From the NCBI GenBank assembly GCA_008729055.1, contig SDUX01000002.1:2631874-2695873 (forward strand): a stretch of DNA of 64,000 bases, given 5' to 3'. Below the pieces are notes generated by a model. The model saw only the letters and a list, made by a program, of their open reading frames with translations, did no database searches and was not told the DNA's origin. The position numbers were made by a program, and so were the translations under genes. The stretch's first letter is position 1. Every line of letters begins with the position of its first letter. This DNA is from Pyropia haitanensis. Taxonomy: Eukaryota > Rhodophyta > Bangiophyceae > Bangiales > Bangiaceae. Shown here in pieces: positions 1 to 11,000 of this stretch.

Positions 1-298
1 AGAGCAAGACGCGGAGCTCCCCACGATAGTCGGCGTCAATGACGCCCGCGCCAACGTCCAGCCCCTTCTTCCATGACAAACCAGACCGGGGCGCAATCCG
101 GCCGTACACGTCTGACGGCAGTGCAATCGCCACGCCCGTCTGCAGCAGCGCCCGCCCGCGCGCAGGCACGACCTCAGCCATCAACGCAGCGAGGTCATAC
201 CCCGCCGCAGCGGCTGAGCCACGGCTGGGGGCCACCGCCCCTGGATGGAGAAGCTGCACCTGCAGTGCCGATGATGACGCCATGACGGGCATCAACAT
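1..298 (-). CDS. DUT: dUTP diphosphatase (dUTPase), 3' end outside window
   Basis: Hydrolyses dUTP to dUMP and pyrophosphate, keeping uracil out of DNA and supplying dUMP for thymidylate synthesis. Read on the minus strand, three of the five trimeric-dUTPase motifs are present in order: AAGYDL (motif 1), GRIAPRSGL (motif 2, with the phosphate-binding serine) and GAGVIDADYRGEL (motif 3, with the catalytic aspartate of the IDADYRG core). About 94-99 residues are in the window; the family is usually near 150, so motifs 4 and 5 lie beyond the left edge. In-frame ATGs occur at 298, 292 and 283, and a stop codon lies directly upstream at 304-302. The ATG at 283 gives a conventional N-terminus and the one at 298 is the longest option. 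No transit peptide is apparent, suggesting a cytosolic or nuclear enzyme. Identity is very secure; the start is less so. Confidence 0.93.
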   Translation of the reverse strand, partial: MLMPVMASSSALQVQLLHPGAVAPSRGSAAAAGYDLAALMAEVVPARGRALLQTGVAIALPSDVYGRIAPRSGLSWKKGLDVGAGVIDADYRGELRVLL

Positions 299-1145
299 GG
301 TTCAGGCGGGGATGTCACAACGCAGCCGAGACGGCAGAGGGGCGCCTGTCGACACCGGGGAGACCAAATGTCACAGCAGGAACTAGAGGTGCAACCCACG
401 CGCGCACAAATGGCGGGAAGGACAACAGGCGACCCAGCTTGCTCGCGTTCGTAATGGCAGGAGCTCGTTACTTCAAGTGTATTTATCTGTCATGGAAGAC
501 GAAGTACTGCCTCGCTTGGACCGTGTGGGAGGGATCGTTCAAAACTTGAAGCGCCCACCCCAGACCGAGCACCACGTCCGCCGCCCGCCCGCCCGCCCAC
601 CCTCCTTGTCACCATGGAATGGGTGGCTCCCCCCGACGCGCCTATGCCGTCGCTGCCGCCACCGCCGCTGCTGCCTACCTACGCCATCGCCACCCCTGCT
701 TACCCCACCGTCCTGCTGCCTCCCTTTCACAGACTGTGTTCGCCAGGCGTGAATGGCCGCCGTGGATTGGGCTATTGGGCGGTGACACCAGAAAACCATG
801 GTAGGTGACGGGAAGGGTGACAAGAGGGGGAGAATAAAGGCCCGTGGCCCATGCACTGACGCCCCCCACCGTCTCGACAGTGGAGGGAAGGAAGCCGGAG
901 CGCACGTAGCCGTGGCCGCGGCTTGTCGCACTCGTCCCAACCCGCAGCGACGCGGCCGCCGCCGCGGCCGCCGCGCCGAGTGCCAGCCGGTGGCGGCGCG
1001 CGACGGCGGCGCCCACGTCGGCGCCGCGCTATCGGAACAGCGTGGCTGTCTTCTGACTTTAGTTGAACCCCCCAGACGGACGCTGCCGAGGTGCACGCTT
1101 GCTGTTCATCCTCCCCGTCGCTGCCGCCGCCGCCGCAGGGGCGTG
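299..1145. other. Intergenic, dUTPase 5' side to PRP4 3' side
   Basis: No supportable gene. Long open frames exist on both strands but are arginine- or proline-rich and look like by-products of GC bias. The stretch should hold the dUTPase promoter (near 300-480, comparatively AT-richer) and the PRP4 3' untranslated region. No TATA box or poly(A) signal was recognised. Confidence 0.5.
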
Positions 1146-1707
1146 TTATGGGCCGCCACTGGGGGCTTCCACGCCCTCCATCGCGGCGTCCGCGACCCCC
1201 CCCCCCACGCCAACCCCCTCCTCTGCCCCCCACGCGGCCCACGTCTTGTCGTAGCACGCGGCAACGAGCCACCCCCCCCCCACGTCCATCCCCAGCACCC
1301 GGTCGCCGTGCGTCGTGAGCCCCCGCAGGAGCGCCCACCCGCGGGCGGCGCCCCACGCCTTGACCGCCCGGTCGACGCTCGCGCTCCACAGCACCTCCCC
1401 CCCCCCCCCCCCCCCCCCCCCCCTCCCCCCCCCAGCGCAGCGCCGACACGACCCCGTCGTGGGCGGGCAGCGCCACCACCGCCCCCCGGGAGCGCACGTC
1501 CCACACCCGCACCGCGTGGTCCGCGCCGCCCGTCGCGAGCGCCACCCCCGCCGGCGACCACGCGACCGCCGTCGACGCGCCCGCGTGGGCGGCGGGGAAG
1601 GACAGCACGACGCGGCCGCTGCGCGCGTCGGCCAGCCGCACGGCGCCGTCGTCGCCAACGGTGGCGGCGAGCGAGCCGTCTGGGTGCCACGCGACTTTGC
1701 GCGCGCC

Positions 1708-1740
<33 letters not shown>

Positions 1741-2960
1741 CCCGACGGGCACGTGGCAGCCGGGCAGCGTCGCGACGCGCGACGCGCGGGGGAGGTCGTA
1801 CAGCGCCACCCCGGCGGGCCCCGCCGTCGCCGCCACCGCCGCGCCCGCCGGGTGGAGCGCCACGTCCACCGCCCCCGCGGCGGGCGGGTCGGCCGCCGCC
1901 GGCAGCGGCGTCGACGAGCCAAAGCGGCACCGCCCGCCGCCGTCGCCGTCGGCGAGCCGGTGGACCGCCACCCCGCCGTCCGCCGCGGCGGTCGCCACCA
2001 CCCGCCCGCCGTCGGCGGTGGCGCCCGCCGACACGCCCGTCACGCGGGCGGCGTGGAGGTAGTCGGGGGGGGCGCCCGCCGCCGCGCGCGCCGCGGCCGG
2101 CAGGCGCCACAGGCACACGTCGCCGCCCCAGGAGCCCACCGCCACGACCGCGTCACCCGCCCCCGCCTCCCCACCGCCGCCGCCGCTGCCGCCGCCGCTG
2201 CCGCCGCCGCCGCCGTCGCCGCCGCCGCCGCCGCCCGGCGGCGGCGGCAGCACCGCAATGGCCGACAGCGGCCGCGACGATGCGTGGACGGTGGCGCGGA
2301 GGGCGAGGCCGCGGGTGGCGGCCAGCGCCGCCGCCTCGGCCGCGGCCGCCGCGGCGGGCGTCGTGGCCGCCGCGGCGGCCGTGCGCGCCGCGGCGCGGCG
2401 GAGCGTCGGCAGCAGCAGCGACAGGCGGAGGGTGTGGAGCGCGGGCGGGCCGGGCGTGTAGTACTCGGCGGGGGGGGGGGGACGGCAGCGGCCGCCTTGC
2501 CACCGCCGCCGCCGCCGCCGTCGCCGCCGTCGTCGCCGCTCGTGTCCGTGTCGGTCTCCCACTCGCTGCCGCTCTGGTCTGTATCGTCGCCGCCGCCGTC
2601 GCCGCCGCCGCCACCGCCACCGCCCGGCGCACCATCCACCTCCCCCCCCTCTGGCGGCCGCCGCCGCCCCTTCCCCCGCCCCCGCTCCGCGACGAGCACC
2701 CCCCGCAGGCGCTCCCGCCGGTCGTACGGGTCCTCCCCAAAGAGCGTCACCGGGTGGCCGCGCTCGCGGAGGGCGGCCCGCACGTCCGCGTCGGGGCCGG
2801 GGAGGGGGATACCCGCCGCGGCGGCGCGGGCGGCGAGGGCGGCGGCCAGCCGCCCGCGGCCGGCGGCGCCGCCCGCCGCCGCCGCGGCGAGCGACGCGTA
2901 CGCGCCGCCGGCAAAGGCGGCGGCGGCCGAGGGGATGGGGGGGGGGGGGGGGGAACCCAT
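1146..2960 (-). CDS. PRPF4: U4/U6 snRNP protein PRP4 (WD40), two apparent frameshifts
   Basis: Component of the U4/U6 di-snRNP and U4/U6.U5 tri-snRNP in the nucleus. The ATG at 2960 opens a low-complexity N-terminus followed, at residues about 60-90, by the PRP4/SFM splicing motif (RERGHPVTLFGEDPYDRRER), which is diagnostic. An acidic DTDTSGDD stretch follows. The frame then changes in a G12 run (2470-2481) to AEYYTPGPPALHTLRLS and a WD40 propeller with blades ending VCLWRL, VALYDL, VRLADA and VRVWDV. A second change, in a C27 run (1397-1423), leads to the final blades, containing VDRAVKAW and the terminal CYDKTWAAWG, with stop TAA at 1146-1148. The order matches human PRPF4 throughout. Because all conserved parts remain and both breaks sit in homopolymers, assembly error is more likely than a pseudogene. 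It is divergent from the NDP kinase gene, with a 457 bp spacer. Confidence 0.88.
1397..1423. repeat. 27-base C homopolymer
   Basis: Uninterrupted C run inside the PRP4 coding region, followed by T and nine more C. It is the point where the WD40 frame changes, and it is equal in length to the G27 run at 7373-7399 in REV1, which does not break the frame. Confidence 0.85.
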
Positions 2961-3417
2961 GGAGCGGCGGGGGGGGGGGGGGGGGAAGCAAGAAGGTTGT
3001 GGCAAGAGGAAGCCCGGGGGCGGGGGGGGAAAGAGAACCAGAGGTAGGGGGGTAGCGCGGTGAGGGGGCGGGCGGAGACGGACAAGACCGCCGCACGGCC
3101 ATCGCGGTGACCGCGTTCGCAGTGTCGCAGCGAAAGGTGCCTCACCCAAAGAAGAGGTAAAATCGTGGCGGTGTACCGAAAAGAACGACTTGGCCGCAGA
3201 TTCGATGATCCGTGATCTCAGCCCTCACGCGCGGGAGGGTCCGGCGCTCCCTCCCCACGGCATCGCCGGCGCACCCTCCTCACCCGCCGACCGCTGCAGC
3301 CGCTGCCATCCCGTATCGCCGCCACCACCCCCCCCCCGCCCCCCCTCTCTGCCGCTCGCTCTCCATCTACCTTTTTCCTCTTTCTCCCCCTTCCCCGGCC
3401 CACTCCTTTCCGTCGCC
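2961..3417. promoter_or_regulatory. Divergent spacer between PRP4 and NDP kinase
   Basis: This 457 bp stretch separates the start codons of two divergently transcribed genes, so it should hold both promoters. It contains G runs on the PRP4 side and a pyrimidine-rich tract (about 3330-3415, C and CT runs) immediately before the NDP kinase ATG, as is common for 5' untranslated regions elsewhere in this window. No TATA-like element was seen. Confidence 0.4.
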
Positions 3418-4043
3418 ATGGCGTTTGCCGTCGCAGCCCCCCTGACCGCCACCGGCCGGGGCGGCCGCGCCGCCTGCCTCGCCCGCCCGTCGGCGTTTAC
3501 GCCCGCCGCCCCCGCCGCGGCGGCCGGCCGCCGCGGCGCGGCGGTCACCTCCCCCCGCCACGCGGCAGCCCGCTCCCCCCCCACCGCCGCCATGGAGCGC
3601 ACCTTCATCGCGGTCAAGCCCGACGGCGTGCAGCGGGGCCTCGTCGGCGCCATCATTGGGCGCTTTGAGGCCAAGGGGTACCAGCTGCTCGCGCTCAAGG
3701 CGCTGGTGCCGTCCAAGGAGCTCGCGTCGGAGCACTACGCGGCGCTGTCGGCCAAGCCCTTTTACGGCGCCCTCGTCGACTTTATCTGCAGCGGGCCCGT
3801 CGTGGCGATGGTATGGGGGGGGGGGACGTTGTCAAGGCCGGCCGCACGATGATTGGCGAGACGAGCCCGGCCGCGTCTGCGCCGGGCAGCATCCGGGGGG
3901 ACTATGGGGTGGAGGTTGGCCGCAACGTTGTGCACGGGAGTGACGCGGTGGACACGGCGGAGCGGGAGATCAAGCTGTGGTTTGGGGATGAGGGCGTCAT
4001 GGAGTGGGAGAGCTCGCTCAACAAGTGGGTGTACGAGGACTAG
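3418..4043 (+). CDS. NDK: Nucleoside diphosphate kinase, probably plastid-targeted; one frameshift
   Basis: Transfers the gamma phosphate of NTPs to NDPs through a phosphohistidine. The ATG at 3418 gives about 58 residues rich in Ala, Arg, Ser and Pro with few acidic residues, a transit-peptide-like leader. A second in-frame ATG at 3592 ([16 protein letters not shown]) is exactly where cytosolic NDPKs begin. The body has the family motifs [16 protein letters not shown], the [12 protein letters not shown] segment and the active-site [16 protein letters not shown] (catalytic His), then LWF. The frame breaks in a G11 run at 3815-3825: one more G (or two fewer) restores [11 protein letters not shown], matching the family. 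A 26-nt GT-AG intron here was considered, but it would remove the conserved DVVK. Convergent with REV1, with a 217 bp gap. Confidence 0.9.
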
Positions 4044-4260
4044 CGGGGCGACGTCGGCCGGGTGGGGGGGGGGGTGGGCGCCGGTGGGTGGTGCCGCCGG
4101 GGAGCGGTGGAGCACCCCCCCCCCCCGATGCCGGCGCCATAGGACAGCACTGCTACACACGCAACAGCCGCGCTCTTTTCTCTTGTGCTCGGCTCGCCCA
4201 CCACCGCCGCCCCACCCGCCGCCCGCGCGCGTCCGCCCCCCTCCCGCTGCACGCCCGGGG

Positions 4261-5631
4261 TCACCCCCGCGGCAGCGGCGGCACCCACAGCGGCACCCCG
4301 CCCCCCGCCGCGGCGGCCGCGTCCAGGCCCGCGTCGAGGACCGCCGCCCACCCCCCCCCCCGCCCCCCCCCCCCCCGCGGCGGCGGCCGCCGCGGCGCGG
4401 AGGATGCGGAGCTCGGCGGCGGCGCGGGCGGGGCGCCCCCCCCCCCCACCAGCTCGGTGACGCGGGCGGCGAGGAGCCGCCCCGCGGCGCCGCCGCCGGC
4501 GCCCGGCGGCGGCGGCCCCGCGGCGACCCAGGCGCGCAGCGCGGCGGCGACGGTGGGGAGGGGCTCTGGGAGGAAGAGGGGCGTGGCGGCCGCCCCGGGG
4601 GGGGTGCCCACGCAGCTGGTCGGCGACGAGATGGCGGGGGAGTGGGGGGGGGAGGGGACCCGACCGGCCGCACCGCCGCGGGCGGGCGCCGCCCACGGCG
4701 CCGGCAGCGCGGCGACGGCGGCGGCCGACGGCGACGGGGCGCCGTCGCCCAGGGCGGGGGTGCGCTGCCGCCCGTCGTCGCTGCCGTCGTCGACCTCATC
4801 CCAGCCGTCCCCATCAGCCGCGTGGCGCGGCCCCCCCCGGCCCGCCCCCCCGCGGCGGAGGTCCCGCAGCAGCTCAATCGCGTCGCCCAGCCGCGCCGCC
4901 CGGAACTCGGCCGCCCCCACCACCGACGCGCCGTCGCGGCGGCCGCGGCGCACCGCCGCGACCTGCGTCATGGTCACTTGCGCGGCGGCGGCGGCGGCTC
5001 GGCGGGCGGCCGCCGCCCGCCGCAGCGGCGGCGGCGGCGGTGGCGGCGGCGGGTGCGGCGGCGGCGGTGATGGCGGCCGCCGCCGCCGCGTGGCGGTGGC
5101 CAGCCGCCGCCCGGGCTGGGCGGCGGCGAGGAGCTCGCGGCGGATGGAGGGGGGGAGGGCGCCAAAGACGGCCGGATCCCAGTCGGCGGGCAGGACGCCC
5201 TGCGGGGGGGGGGGGGTGCCGGCGGGGGGGGGGGCGGCTCCTCCTCGTCCTCCTCCGCGTCCCACTCCGCGTCTCCTTCCTTCTCCTGCTCCTCCTCTTC
5301 CTCCCGCGCCTCCTCCTCGTCCGCGGCAGACGGCGACCGCGGGCTTCCGTCTGGGGGGGGGTGCCGCGGCCGGACAGGCGTCGCGAGCAGCGGCGGCGGC
5401 GGCGTCAGCGGCCACGCCGTGCCGCCGTCTGCAAGGGCGGGCGTCGCGGGCAGAGGCGGGCGCGGCGCCACCTGGACGCCGTCGCTGTCGTCTGCGCTCG
5501 TCGGCAGCGGCGAGCGGCGCCCCGCAGGCGGGACCGGAACGGGCAGACGGGACGGGCCGCCACGGCGCTTGGCCGGCGGCGGCGACGCGTCGGCCGCCGC
5601 CGGCCGCCGCCGCCGACCGACCGTCGACGGG

Positions 5632-5672
<41 letters not shown>

Positions 5673-7131
5673 GGCAGGCGCCGCCGCCGCCCGCGGCGCG
5701 GGCGCCCGCGGCGGCAGGAACGAGTCCATCGGCCCCGCCGCGGCCGCGGCGGGGGTGCCCCCCCAGGTCAGGCCCGACAGGCTAATGCCGACGCCGCGGA
5801 GCTCCTCGGGTGGCACCCCCTGCGCGGCGTAGAGGGCGGTGGCGGCGGCCACCACCGCCGCTGCCGTCGCGTCCATCGCGGCGTCGACGGAGGTGGGGTC
5901 GGTGGTGGGGGCGGCGGCGGCGGCGGCAACGGCGGCGACTGTAGCGCCGCCGCCGCCGACGCCGCCGCCGCCGTCGGGGGCACCAGCCCCGTCGCCCACC
6001 TCAGGGCCGGCAGGCGCCGCTGCCGCCGCCGCCACCGCCGCCACCACCCCGCTGCGCGACGACGCGACGGTGCGGCCGCAGCCGAGGGGCTTGCCCGGCG
6101 GCCCCGCCCCCGGCGCCCGCCGCAGCGCCTTGACCGTCACCCGCGACGGGGTGGCGCCCGCGGCGCGCGCGCGGCGCGCCGTCTCGGCGGCCAGGTCGGC
6201 GACAAACGCGGCGGCGGCCGCGGCGCCCGCCGCGCCGGCCGGGAAGCGGACGCCCCACGAGATCTCCGCCGCCACGGACCGCCGCGGCGGCAGGGGCGTG
6301 ACGGGGCGGCCGTCCCGGCCGGCCGCCGCGTCGGCGAGCGCCGCGCCCGCGACGGCGCCAAACGCCGCGACGAGGCGGCCGCGCGGGAGCGCCGCCACGT
6401 CGCCGACGGTGGCCGCGCCGAGGGCGGCCAGCCGCCCCGCCGCGGACCAGCCGACGCCGGGGAGGGCGCGGACGGGGAGGGCGGCGAGGTAGGCGGCGGC
6501 GTCCGCGTCGACGAGCACGCGCTGGCCGTTGGGCTTGGCGGCGGCGGTGGCGAGCCGCGCGAGCAGCTTGTTGCTGCCCACCCCGGCCGACGCGCGCAGG
6601 CCGGTGGCGGCGTAGATGCGCGCGCGCAGCCGCGTGGCGAGCGCGTCGCCGCTGCCCGCGCAGCGGGTCACGTCCAGAAACGCCTCGTCCACCGACACGG
6701 CCTGCACGACGGCGCCCGGCGCAAACGAGTGAAAGACGGTGTAGAGCTGGATGGAGGCGGCCTCGTAGGCGGCAAAGTCATAGGGCACCGCCAACAGGCC
6801 GGGGCACAGGGCGGCGGCGGTGGAGAAGGGCATCCCGGCCTTGACGCCCGCCGCGCGGGCGGCGTACGACGCCGACGAGATCTCCCCCGCCGACCCGTCC
6901 GCGCCGCGGCCGTGGCAGACGGCGAGCGGGCGGCCCGCCAGGGACGGGTCCGCGAGCACCGCCACAGACGCAAAGAACGCGTCGAGGTCGCAGTGGATGA
7001 TGACACGCCGCGGGCGGGGGGGCGTGCCGCCGCCGCCGCCGCCGTCGCCGCCGCCGTCGCCGCCGTCGCCACCACCGTCCGCGCCATCCCCGCCGCCGCC
7101 GCGCTGAAAAGCAGACGGCGCCGCCGGCAGG

Positions 7132-7177
<46 letters not shown>

Positions 7178-7682
7178 GCAGCGACGCGACCGGCACGCGC
7201 AGCCGGGCGGCCACGGCGGCCATGAGCGCCTCGTAGCGCGCGCGGAAGCTGCCGATAAAGTGGAGGCGCGACTGCCGAAAGTAGTCGCGCACAAAGTGTG
7301 GGTTCTCGCCCGTCGTGCGCAGGCGGCCGAGGCCGACGTAGCGCTCGTCGGCAAAACCCGTGCGCCGGCCGCGGGGGGGGGGGGGGGGGGGGGGGGGGGC
7401 ACCGTCGGGGGCGCCCGCGACGCCATGAGCCGCGACGGTGGTCCCACCGTCGGTGCTGCCGCCAGTGACGCCACCGCTGCTACTGTGTCCACGACGCCCA
7501 AGTGGACGCGCCACCGCCGGTCCAGTCAGCCTGGACGAGGATGGCGCCTTGCCAGCGGGTGGCGGGGGGGAGTGGACGGCGAGGCGGACAGCGTCGTCGC
7601 CGCTTGGCCCGCCATCACTGCCAAACGGGTCGACATCACCAAAAGGCCGCCCGTACTCTTCGTCGTCGCTGTTGATGTTCAT
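4261..7682 (-). CDS. REV1: DNA repair protein REV1 (Y-family polymerase), no BRCT domain seen; frameshifts near the 3' end
   Basis: Deoxycytidyl transferase and scaffold for translesion synthesis in the nucleus. From the ATG at 7682: an acidic/disordered start, then ENPHFVRDYFRQSRLHFIGS, the REV1-specific segment before the polymerase fold. Palm motifs HCDLDAFFAS (about 6970-7000) and VSVDEAFLDV (about 6669-6700) carry the catalytic acids. GVGSNKLLARLATAAAKPNG and the helix-hairpin-helix VRALPGVGWSAAGRLAALG follow, then a little-finger region. Past a long poly-Pro/acidic linker the frame shifts in G runs near 5205-5235 to a ubiquitin-binding motif DPAVFGALPPSIRRELL. The C-terminal adaptor domain is recognisable only by changing frame twice more, at C runs near 4436-4450 and 4353-4375: ALRAWVAAG, LLAARVTELV, AAAELRILRAAAA, then WAAVLDAGLDAAA. 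REV1 normally starts with a BRCT domain; none was found here. A G27 run (7373-7399) stays in frame. Confidence 0.9.
7373..7399. repeat. 27-base G homopolymer
   Basis: Uninterrupted G run within REV1, encoding a proline stretch on the minus strand. The reading frame is open through it. Confidence 0.85.
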
Positions 7683-8081
7683 GGTGTGCCGCGGAGGTCA
7701 TGGTCGCTGCCCGTGTCTCGAGGACACCAACACAAGGACCGAGTGCGTGGTAGAGGAGGGTCCATATCCACGAGACGGAGGGTACGAGACGAGACTAGCC
7801 ACAAGCTCGGTCGCGCCAATTCTGGATGCACCACACTGCGAGCCCGAACACTTCTGTCCATAAATACCTAAAATTTCTATGAAATTGTATCGATCATCGC
7901 CGGCGCATTGGACCAAGTTGCTCAGCGCCAGAGAGAACAGCGGACGGAGAAACGAAAAAAAAACATCACAACGTCAGCTGATCACACAGAACGTGGGCAC
8001 ATCGGCGCCAGGACGCCAGGAGCAAAAGACACGAGGAAAAAAAAAAAAAGAGAGCATTGCCTACTAGACACACCAGCATCG
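7683..8081. other. Spacer between REV1 promoter side and USP16-like 3' end
   Basis: About 400 bp without a gene. The part next to REV1 (7683-7880) should contain its promoter and includes an AT-richer patch near 7858-7885. The part next to the deubiquitinase (7950-8060) holds several A runs on the plus strand, which are T-rich in its transcript and probably 3' untranslated sequence. Confidence 0.4.
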
Positions 8082-11000
8082 TCACTCGCTCCGCACCGCC
8101 GTGTAGAAAAGAAGGTACGCCTCTGCCGCCAGCACATCCTTCTCCAATGCCGCCGACACATGGCTATCGCTGCAGTACCACCACTCATGGGCGGGGGTGG
8201 CGCCTGGAGCGCGTGGTGGCGCATCCTTCGCCTCCCCGCCGCGCACATAGCAAGTGTAATGGCCAGCGTACAGAGAGCCGCCGTGCACCACCACCCCAGA
8301 CAGGGTGTACTGGCCGTCAGGCCGCACTATCCGCGATGCGGGCGGCCCGTCGGCGGCAGCGGTAGCGTCTTCCGGTACCGGCTCGATGCCGTCCGCTTCC
8401 CCTTCATCAGAGCCCGTCGCTGTCATTTCCTCCAACGACTCGGAGCCATCGGACCACGTCAGGCAGCCGTCGGATCGGGTGCTCGCCTCCGACCTGTGAC
8501 CATCCTCGGACGGCGCACGTCCTCCATCCGCGACCTCAGACGGTGTCGACTGCGGTCGAGACTTCCGCTGCTTCTTTGCCGCCCGCGCCGCCGCCTGCGC
8601 AGCTGGCGGAGACGGTACGTCAGCTGCGGCAGCGGCAGCAGCGGCAGTGCTGCTGTGATCAGGAGACTTATCAGCTGCTTCGTCCACGGCTGGCGGCGCC
8701 ATGAAGGGTGACATGTCCAAGTCCAGAGGGAAGGGCACGTGGCCCGACAGCTTGCGGAGACCCCCGCGGGGCGTCTGCGTAAAGCGCTGCAGCTGCAGGA
8801 TGAGCACCGGGGGCACCTTCTGCAGCCGCTCCCGCCGCTCAGCGCGGGTACGAACGGTGGGCACCTTGATCTCCTCGTCCTCCAGCCCTTCGTCCTCCGC
8901 GCTGGGGTCGTCGGTGCCGCTGCTAGGCGCGCCAGTCGCCTCGTTCGGCTCGTCCTTGCCCTCAGTGTCGCGCAGCGTTAGCGCACTCGCCGTCCGCATC
9001 ACGCCAGTCGCCGCCGCGTCAGACACGTCCTTGGCGCCGGAAGCGACAGGCCCAGAGCCGCGCGACACGGGTACCCGCTGCAGCATCGCCGCCAGCACTG
9101 GGGCCTGGACCGCAGGAGAACCCGCGGCCACGTCTGCACCGCCAGCCGCCCCGTCTGCGCCCACAAAGGAGGCGCTCGACGCAGGGGATGGCGGCGACAA
9201 GTCACCTTGCAAAATGCCGCTACCCGTATCGGTGCCCGATTGCCGAGGCACCCCCGCATCATTCTCGCCGCGGCCCTCGGCGTCTGAGTCCACGCTGGCC
9301 GAAGACGACGGCCGCGGCACGTCACGCCACATGGAGCCATCGCCATCAATGCTGCTGGCCTGCGCGCTGGCCGAATGCGCGCTCCCACAATCCCCTTCTG
9401 TCTCCCCATCCAAAGACGTCGTGTCCGTGCCTTCCTCCACGTCAGCGAGGCCAGCAGCCGCCGATGACACCGACGACGCAGCAGCCGCACCGGGCAGCTG
9501 CACAGACAGGGTGGACCGCGGCACAGACGCACCGGGCGACAAGTCTCGCCTCGGCTGGGGTCGGGCGACGCCCACCGCAGGTACCCGCGTCGCGTCCAGC
9601 GACAACCCCGCAGCGGACGTACCAGCAGCCGCCCCAGGTATCGCGCCGGCCCTGGCGGCAACCGTCCCTCCATCCTCCTCCCCGTCCGACACACTGCTGC
9701 CGCTGCACATGCTGACGGCCGCCGAATCAACACCCCTTCTCTCAGCGGCTCCCAGGCCCGAGCGCGCCAGGTCCACCACCCCTGCCGAGCCTGCTGCGTC
9801 GGCCGCGGCTGGAAGTGGTGCCGGTGGTGATGACGCCGACCCCGCCGATGGCACAATACCCAGGCCCGGTCGCGACGAAGGCCGCGGAAGGAGCGGTGGC
9901 TTGGCAGAGACCGCGTACGCCCGCCGCCGTCGCCGTTCGGCCGCCGCTGCCCGACGAGCAGCAGCAGTACACGCCTCACAGCCGTACGCATTATCACCTT
10001 CGAGAATCTCCGACTGAGCGAGAGCCGCAAGCGACACAGTCAGCGACTCATACACCGCGGTAGAACCAAACGGGTTGGACGACACAAAGGCAGGGCGCTT
10101 GGACAGGGGCCCACTCGCACCAGCGCCCACCAAGCCCGCAGGGTTGTACGGGGGAGCGGCCGGGATCGTCGAGCCAGCCGTCCGGCTGCCCGCCGAGGTC
10201 GTCGACGGCCCGTCCTCAGGGGTGTCAAACAGCGCAAACCAGTCCGACATCTCTTCTTCCCCAGCGTTGGAAGCAGGAGCGGAGTGGGCGGGGTCCCCCG
10301 TAGGGCAGGACTCCCCTTCCATATCGACGTCCACCGGCTGCGCCGGCGGCGTCACATCCACGAGCGGCCCCGAAACCACAAGCGCCGTACATGCGGACAG
10401 CGCCGGTGCGGGATGCTCTGCCATTGCCGATGGCGGTGGCGACGACGGCGGAGCCAGCGGCAATCCGCTCGCGACGGGGGGGGGATCAACAAGCTCTGGC
10501 TCAACCCGCTTGGCGAGCGTCACGCTCGACAGAATCGACGCCGAAATGGTAGCTGGCGCCACGTCACTCCCGGGCGGTGGCGCCGGGCGGCGGAGCCCCA
10601 ACGCGCCGCACCCCCCAGGCGGTGGTGGCGGCGGTGGCGGCGGAGGTGGTGGCGGCGGTGGCGGTGGCGGCGGCGGTGGCGGTGGTGCCCCCGTCGCCGG
10701 TGCAGACGCGGCGGGCTCCTCCTCTGGACCCAAAGGCAGGAGTGGTCCCACAACGGGAGCCGTGGCTGGCCCCACGACCGGCCGCGACGTCGCTTCCACC
10801 AGCGCCAGCGACAGATCACTAAAAGGCTGCGTCCGCGCCGACACGGTGCCGCACGCACAGCAGCGGATCTCACTCACCTGCTGCCCCTGCGTGACACGCT
10901 CCACAAAGCTCACAATGGGGGGCGCCGCCGCCGCAGCGGCGGGCGGCGCCCGACGCGGCGGCGGAGGCGGCGCCGCCGCCGACACCGCTTCCGCACGCGC

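Noticed and set aside
798..3047. A 749-codon plus-strand open frame antisense to PRP4
   Set aside because: Almost entirely Arg and Pro, no domain, and it overlaps WD40 and SFM motifs on the other strand; a by-product of GC bias.
3811..3836. A very short GT...AG intron in the NDP kinase gene at the frame break
   Set aside because: It would be 26 nt and would remove the conserved DVVK segment; a one-base change in the G11 run restores the family sequence exactly.
5040..7871. A 943-codon plus-strand open frame antisense to REV1
   Set aside because: Arg/Gly repeats only, while the minus strand carries catalytic polymerase motifs.
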